64,000 bases of DNA from Hevea brasiliensis (Eukaryota > Streptophyta > Magnoliopsida > Malpighiales > Euphorbiaceae). The DNA lies in contig NC_079503.1 in NCBI RefSeq assembly GCF_030052815.1, forward strand, positions 52,246,735-52,310,734. The letters are read 5' to 3'. Shown here one piece after another: positions 59,610-64,000 of this stretch. The notes under the pieces are model-generated. The model ran no database searches. It had not been told where the DNA came from and was given only the letters and a program-made list of their open reading frames with translations. Numbering within the stretch: the stretch's first letter is position 1; every line of letters starts with the position of its first letter. The position numbers were made by a program, and so were the translations under genes.

Positions 59610-60109
59610 CTGGATTATTCTTTCTGACTGTCCATTCGTTTGAGGATGAAAAGCCGTACTAAAATGGAGTTATGTGCCCAAGGATTCTTGTAATTTCTTT
59701 CAAAATCTAGATGTAAACCTCGGGTCTCTATCAGATATAATGGAAAGTGGAATTCCATGTAGTCTAACTATCTCACTAATGTACAATTCTGCTAGCTTTT
59801 CTAGTGAGTAGTCAGTTCTGACTGGCAGAAAATGTGCTGATTTGGTCAACCTATCCACAATCACCCATACTGCATCATGCTTCTTCTGAGTGAGAGGTAG
59901 ACCACTGACAAAGTCCATAGTGACTCGGTCCCATTTCCATTCAGGTATGTTTATGGGCTGTAACAAACCTGATGGAACTTGATGTTCTGCTTTGACTTGC
60001 TGACATGTCAAGCATCTAGTTACATAGTCAGCTATGTCCTTCTTCATACCTGGCCACCAGTATCGAAGTTTCAGGTCATGGTACATTTTTGTGCTTACTG
60101 GGTGCATAG
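59610..60109 (-). pseudogene. Element I integrase N-terminus and catalytic core (exon 1, distal part)
   Basis: 135 open codons on the minus strand (60107-59700): zinc-binding region [13 protein letters not shown] and [12 protein letters not shown], first catalytic Asp in [11 protein letters not shown], then second in [13 protein letters not shown]. After two stops (TGA at about 59699 and TAA at about 59663) comes the third catalytic residue in HPQTNGQSERIIQ, ending at the intron donor. All three D, D, E residues are kept. The start of integrase lies beyond the solo LTR, at 63423-63578. CATAG at 60105-60109 is the left target duplication. Confidence 0.92.
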
Positions 60110-63100
60110 TGTGACACCCTTTACCCGTCTACAGTATAACCGAGCAAGATATGCCACACAGTGTATCGGAACAACATATTTTATCTTAATCATTTTTATC
60201 CTTCCTTAATTTATTTCTTCATGGATATGAAGTGCAATTTATAAAATTTAACTCATTTAAGTCATTTATTGAAATTATAAATTCATTTGAGGTTTCAAAA
60301 ATTTTATAGAAAATCCGGCAGAGTATCGGCTAAAAATGGATAAAACAGTTCTTCAGAACCTGTGAAAAACACTTCCAATACATTTTCAATCATTCTCAAA
60401 CTCCATTTGTATCAACATAATCTCAATATTCTCAATCATTTCTCAATAATTCTTCTATTTGTCATTAATTCATTTCACATGATAATCAAGTACAAATCAT
60501 AAATAAATACTCAATTTTCATTTATAAACACAAATTTTAAATATTTACATTAATACTAAAATATATTACATGAGTTTCAATTTATACATGAGAAAATAAA
60601 AGTTTAATTACAAAATACAAATAGTACAAAATACCAAAATGGGACCTAGTGTCCTACCAATGCACTGTAGTCTGTGAGGTGACACGGACACTATGTAGAT
60701 CTATATACAAGTCTCACCCAGTTTGTGGTCTGCAGGGCTCTCTGGCCAAATCTTCAGTACCTACGTGTTGCAAAAGCGATGCGCTAAGCATAAAGCTTAG
60801 TGGTGCCAATAATAAAAGAAAATATAATATACAAATAAAAGTAAAAATTTCCTAGTTGTTGTGCCTATAAGAAATAAATAATTACTAACTTACTGTTTAG
60901 TTAAAGGCTAATTACATTTTATGATATTAACTCTTTCTAGCATTTTATTAATCGTTTTCTTGATGATTTTGAGCCTCTTTTTATTGTTGTAATCATTCTT
61001 GTTCTTTATCTTGATATTTAATTTCCCTACTTCCTTTAATAATCAATTCAATTACATTTATACTTTTCCATGCCCAAGTAACCTATATAAATTGACCGGA
61101 CTGGATAAACGGTAAACTAGCACTAGGTACCAGGTACCTTGGGCTGTCACACCATTGGTCACAATGTGTCTCTTGGTGTGCAGACAGAATAGCTAATAAG
61201 CCATAAAAGCAATAAGGCATAAAGCCAAGTATAACATCATAATCAGTATAGCCATAAGCTATCATATCACATAATGGAATGGAGCCATACATCATACATA
61301 GTACTACTATCAGAACCCTATTGGCATGCCAACCTATCCAAACCAATCACATTAGGCCTACTAGGGCATATTACAAAGTTATTTCTTGAATATTTGCACT
61401 TAACATGTAAGGTTACTATTCATTTAGTCATTTAAGTCAAAATATTGACTTTCTCATATATAATAGTTACATGAGAGTCACATAGAATTGCCATATTTTG
61501 GTTCCCAAAAGTGTTGGGCATTAGTTGCCAATCCATACTTCTAACCATTGGAGAATAATTCAAAATTTCAGTTTTTAGGTGCTAGAGTTCACTGTTCCAT
61601 TAGGCTTTTCTACATTGAGAATTTGGCCAAATGTTCTCCATCAAAGTTGTTCCTTATTGTGTCTAGTTACATTTCCTTTTTTTAATCACTCCATTTGGAG
61701 TTTTGTAGCTCAAGTTATGGCCTAAACACCATAACTGGCCAGATTAAAATTTTTCCAGAATTTCTGGGCAGAATCAATTCTGTAGTTTTTTGTACAATGA
61801 CTGCAGTCAATTTTTGGACATGTTATGGTTAAAATTTGGGTTTATTTTCTACATGAAATTGTAGGTCTATGTCTCAGCTTTTTACTGGTAAAAATTCAGG
61901 TCAGTTGGACCTTTCTACACTGAGTTATGACTAAATGAATGAATACTGTTCATTTGGTCATTTTCCAGGGACTGCATATTAGTTATCCAGATTAGGTCAA
62001 TTTTTAGAGCCAATTAGGTTGGTTTTCTGGGCAAGGTTCTTCACCAAAATTGTGGCATTATGTATCTAGTTTCACCTCCAATTAGCCTTCTACCAATTAG
62101 AGCTATACAAGTTTAGTTAAGGCTCTCCAAACACACTGGATTCCAAGAGTCCAGACTGCAGCACACAAGTCAGCCTCCCCTTTCCAACATCCAATGACTC
62201 AATTCACTTTATAGTAAGTTTAAAACTTACCAAATGGTCACTAATTGACCATTAAAATGTTCCTACACAATTATAGGAGCAAAACCTCACTTTGCTCAAA
62301 ACCCTAAGTTCTCAATTTCTCAAATCTTGCATTATACATACAACTAAAGTTTTTATCTCACTTATATATATCAAGGGACATCCCTACATCATTTTAAGTC
62401 CATCAAAAATCATCATACTCATGGAAGTTCATGGCTACCAAAATTTAAAGAAACCCTAACATGTATAGTTTGCTTCATTTTTTTTTTCATTTTATTACTT
62501 AATTTGTTGTTTTAACAAGAAATAAAGATGTAAGAGAGAAAAATAAGGTACTAACCTCAATTGATCACTCTTCCAAGTTTCTAAATCTTCATTTTCTTCT
62601 CTTCTTTTTGCTGCCTAGAGGTGTTCTAAGGTGTGAGGATGAGTTTTGTGAAGGGAAGGTAGGGTTTTGAGGTGGTTTGGTGGTAGAACATAAGCTTGAA
62701 AGGGTGCTTCAATGGTGGTTTCTTTCCTCTCTCTCTCTTTTTCCCTTTGGTTCCGGCTACCCATAGTGAAGAAGATGCAGATTTGTTTTGTTTTTATCTC
62801 ATCTTTATTCATTTTTTATCCCTTAAGCAATTTTGTTAAGTTGTGATTGGTGGAGAGCTCCCTAATGACATCATGTGATGTCATAATTCCACTTGTCTTT
62901 CATTTTTTTTTTCTTTTCTACTCATTTTCAATTTAATTTTTAGCAATATTTATTCATATTTTATATCATAATAATTATTTACTTAACTGGACAAGTCGGC
63001 CAAAAATTATCTTTGAAGACGAAATGACCAAAATGGCCTCCGTTTGGCTTATTGAGCCAAAATCATCTGTACCGGTCTAAAAATTTTTCTAAGCATTTTC

Positions 63101-63422
63101 TTGACATTCTAATACCATCGAAACCTCAATGACTCTTCTTTGGAGTCTCAAAAATTATTTTATAAATTTTCTCCCAGGTTTAGGGCTCCTAGCTGCGAGG
63201 ACCGCAACTTTCCACTCGGTTATCCATCGCTAGGGCACTGGCTCATTTAACTTAGTTGTATTTTATTTCTAAAATTTTTTATAAATTTTTCTTATTAATG
63301 TTTGAGTTAATTATGGTTCGTGACTTTAGTTTAAATATTTTTCCAGACGTTCTAGCTGTCCGAACAGACACCGATCACCTGAACAGTAGAATGTATAAAA
63401 TTGCTACAGTGAGGGTGTTACA
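60110..63422 (-). mobile_element. Solo LTR, Tekay type (3313 bp)
   Basis: A single LTR, from TGTGACACCCTTTACCCG to GTGAGGGTGTTACA, flanked by the perfect target duplication CATAG (60105-60109 and 63423-63427). It splits the integrase of element I between the codons for NNVYAM and HPVSTK. No internal region or second LTR exists, so the element was reduced by LTR-LTR recombination. It is closely related to LTR D at the left edge of the window. Hairpin motif at 60784-60800. Confidence 0.95.
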
Positions 63423-63999
63423 CATAGCATACACATTGTTATGTGTTTCTCTCATAATACTGGTTTTCAACTTTTTATCATCTGGTATACATACTCTTTC
63501 TTTATAGTATAGGCACCCATTTTCTTTCACTTCATATTCAGTTTCCTTTCCCTTAGTGATTTTGCCCATAATAGCCATTAATTTCTCATCTGTCTTCTGC
63601 CCATCCCGTATCTATTGTAACAGATTCGGCTTCACTTGCAACTCAGCCAAAATAACTTTGTCATGAGTTAAGGATAGTTGGGTATTTAGAGATCTTAATA
63701 CTATAATAGATTTTTTACTTAAGGCATCAGTGACTACGTTTGCCTTCCTAGGGTGGTAGTCAATCACACAATCATAATCTTTCATGAATTCAATCCATCG
63801 CCTCTGTCTCAAATTAAGTTCCTTCTGGGTTGGCAAATACTTCAGACTCTTATGGTCTATGTCTATGTAGCATTTTTCTCCATACAAGTAATGCCTCCAT
63901 ATCTTCAATGCGAAGATAATTGCTGCTAACTCCAAATCATGAGTAGGGTAATTCTTTTCATGTGGCCTTAACTGCCTGGAAGCATATGCAACCACTTTC
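63423..63999 (-). pseudogene. Element I RNase H and start of integrase
   Basis: On the minus strand the frame is open from the window edge to 63612: [51 protein letters not shown] and [10 protein letters not shown], the end of the gypsy RNase H with the last catalytic Asp. After one stop the linker and integrase start follow to 63423 (GKETEYEVKENGCLYYKERV). In the DHKSL motif the preceding Thr is Ile. RT, protease and gag must lie to the right of the window. Confidence 0.9.
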
Positions 64000-64000
64000 C

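Noticed and set aside
1..64000. Bacterial-type features (operons, ribosome binding sites, riboswitches, origins, insertion sequences)
   Set aside because: The content is plant nuclear repeat DNA; nothing supports prokaryotic elements.

Overview
The window reads as nuclear DNA of a flowering plant, probably a eudicot: AT-rich, without a recognisable host gene, and built almost wholly from LTR retrotransposons of plant lineages (Ty3/gypsy chromovirus of the Tekay/Del type, an Athila/Tat-like gypsy element, Ty1/copia) plus Helitron ends. The species cannot be read from the sequence. Nearly every coding region is broken by stops or deletions, so these are genomic fossils.

Layout. Bases 1-47435 form one nested stack. 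Element G (minus strand; 5' LTR 45157-47435, gag 43988-44935) was hit by Tekay element B (minus; 5' LTR 40478-43987, broken gag, PR, RT/RNase H, integrase, chromodomain). B was hit twice: in gag by element C (plus; 29246-39691, TSD CTACC) and 21 bp inside its 3' LTR by element A (minus; right end 24943). A was hit in its 5' LTR by copia-1 (minus; 12365-22014, TSD TACTC) and in its 3' LTR by copia-2 (plus; right end 5940). Copia-2 was hit by gypsy LTR Y (right end 5675), Y by LTR F (right end 4066) and F by LTR D (right end 3247). Only right-hand ends are visible for D, F, Y, copia-2 and A; their left halves should lie beyond the left edge in mirror order.

Bases 47441-50690 are very AT-rich and hold two facing Helitron 3' ends (48095 on plus, 48675 on minus). 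Bases 50697-53492 hold element H, an Athila/Tat-like minus-strand element in which gag-protease is joined to the integrase C-terminus with no reverse transcriptase, followed by a field of decayed ~80-bp repeats and an unclassified segment with a TATA box. From 55327 to the right edge lies Tekay element I (minus; 3' LTR 55327-58755), whose integrase is split by a 3.3-kb solo LTR (60110-63422, TSD CATAG).

The most notable signals are a short spliceosomal-type intron in the integrase of both B and I, just after the catalytic glutamate motif; two palindromes conserved among otherwise diverged Tekay LTRs; the RT-less H element; and the seven-level nest itself.
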